Of a stretch of 64,000 nucleotides of DNA, positions 63,623 through 64,000 are shown piece after piece (positions within the stretch are counted from its first letter, which is position 1; every line of letters starts with the position of its first letter). Both the position numbers and the translations under genes were made by a program. The stretch spans positions 682,001 through 746,000 of the forward strand of contig NZ_JAKWJS010000001.1 of assembly GCF_022761115.1 (NCBI RefSeq), read 5' to 3'. A model generated the notes under the pieces. That model saw only the letters and a program-made list of their open reading frames with translations, made no database searches and was not told the origin of the DNA. The DNA is from Dyella sp. RRB7 (lineage in GTDB: Bacteria; Pseudomonadota; Gammaproteobacteria; Xanthomonadales; Rhodanobacteraceae).

Positions 63623-64000
63623 ATGTACGCACGCTTTCCCCGCTCGATCGCCTGCTGGCCGGCATCGAGCGCGCCCTGGAAACCGTGGCCGGCGCGCCGG
63701 AGGCCGCCCGTCCCTCGCCCGCCGAAGCGCTTGACGACGCCGACATGGACGACGCCGAGCGCCGCCACGCGGCCGGCCTGATGCGCATCAACCACACCGG
63801 CGAGGTCTGCGCGCAGGCGCTTTATGACGGCCAGGCCGCGCTGGCGCGCAGCGAAGAAAACCGTGCGCATCTGCAGCACGCCGCGGACGAGGAAACCGAT
63901 CACCTCGCCTGGTGCGCCGAACGCCTGAAGGAGCTGGACAGCCGGCCCAGCCTGCTCAATCCGCTGTGGTACGCCGGCAGCTACGTCATCGGCGCGGTCG
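63619..64000 (+). CDS. coq7: Demethoxyubiquinone hydroxylase Coq7, 5' part
   Basis: 127 residues visible, running off the window. [19 protein letters not shown] holds the first diiron Glu, and [10 protein letters not shown] the ExxH pair; [13 protein letters not shown] begins the hydrophobic membrane-facing helix. The enzyme performs a late hydroxylation in ubiquinone synthesis. The start overlaps the Fe-S protein stop. The first 50 residues are acidic and variable. Confidence 0.93.
   Translation, partial: MNVRTLSPLDRLLAGIERALETVAGAPEAARPSPAEALDDADMDDAERRHAAGLMRINHTGEVCAQALYDGQAALARSEENRAHLQHAADEETDHLAWCAERLKELDSRPSLLNPLWYAGSYVIGAV

Overview
The window reads as a chromosome segment of a high-GC gammaproteobacterium of the order Lysobacterales (Xanthomonadales), most likely family Rhodanobacteraceae (Dyella/Rhodanobacter/Luteibacter-like). 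This is an inference from gene order and protein character: pilMNOPQ divergent from mrcA, rpoZ-spoT-ridA-recG, zapA-6S RNA-fau, cydPABX, and rplM-rpsI followed by tRNA-Gln. It cannot be placed to genus from the sequence alone.

Layout. 1-7.5 kb: end of a macro-domain gene, then a leftward MoxR-DUF58-DUF4381-BatA-BatB/TPR-BatD operon joined by 4-8 base overlaps. 7.6-12.8 kb: type IV pilus operon pilMNOPQ. 13.0-16.3 kb: penicillin-binding protein 1A and an unknown gene. 16.4-24.5 kb (leftward): gltA, rpmE2, a nucleoside hydrolase, recG, ridA, spoT, rpoZ. 24.7-29.2 kb: Mla phospholipid transport, with mlaA rightward and mlaFEDCB leftward; mlaD carries two MCE domains. 29.4-33.5 kb: gmk, yicC, rph, rdgB, hemW. 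33.5-37.6 kb: DUF1631 protein, PilZ protein, pepQ. 37.8-41 kb: cydP-cydA-cydB-cydX. 41-45.6 kb: pepP, a YgfB-like gene, a ZapB-like gene, zapA, 6S RNA, fau, an EVE-domain gene, rpiA. 45.95-47.16 kb: an IS3-like insertion sequence with intact inverted ends. 47.5-51.6 kb: opgGH for osmoregulated periplasmic glucan. 52-53 kb: an alpha/beta hydrolase-fold protein with two triad positions replaced.

53.28-61.32 kb is a layered mobile region at the 3' end of tRNA-Gln(CTG). The youngest element is about 7.7 kb, between two copies of a 17-base tRNA 3'-end sequence (53610-53626 and 61303-61319). It carries a tyrosine integrase next to the tRNA, a second tyrosine-recombinase-like gene pointing towards it, a restriction endonuclease, a cytosine-5 methyltransferase, a small HTH regulator and a Vsr mismatch endonuclease. 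Base composition is visibly more AT-rich in the restriction-modification part. Just outside the left repeat lie the likely original tRNA terminator and the C-terminal stub of an older integrase, so the site has been used at least twice. 61.4-64 kb returns to core genes: rpsI, rplM, an Fe-S protein and the start of coq7.

Most of the window is ordinary core genome. The least explained parts are: the repeated AGTGTCCA pairs at both ends of the island; a 15-7-15 inverted repeat ahead of the second recombinase; a 0.9 kb hairpin-rich stretch behind vsr; the double-MCE MlaD; and two proteins with altered active or metal-site residues (BatB and the hydrolase).
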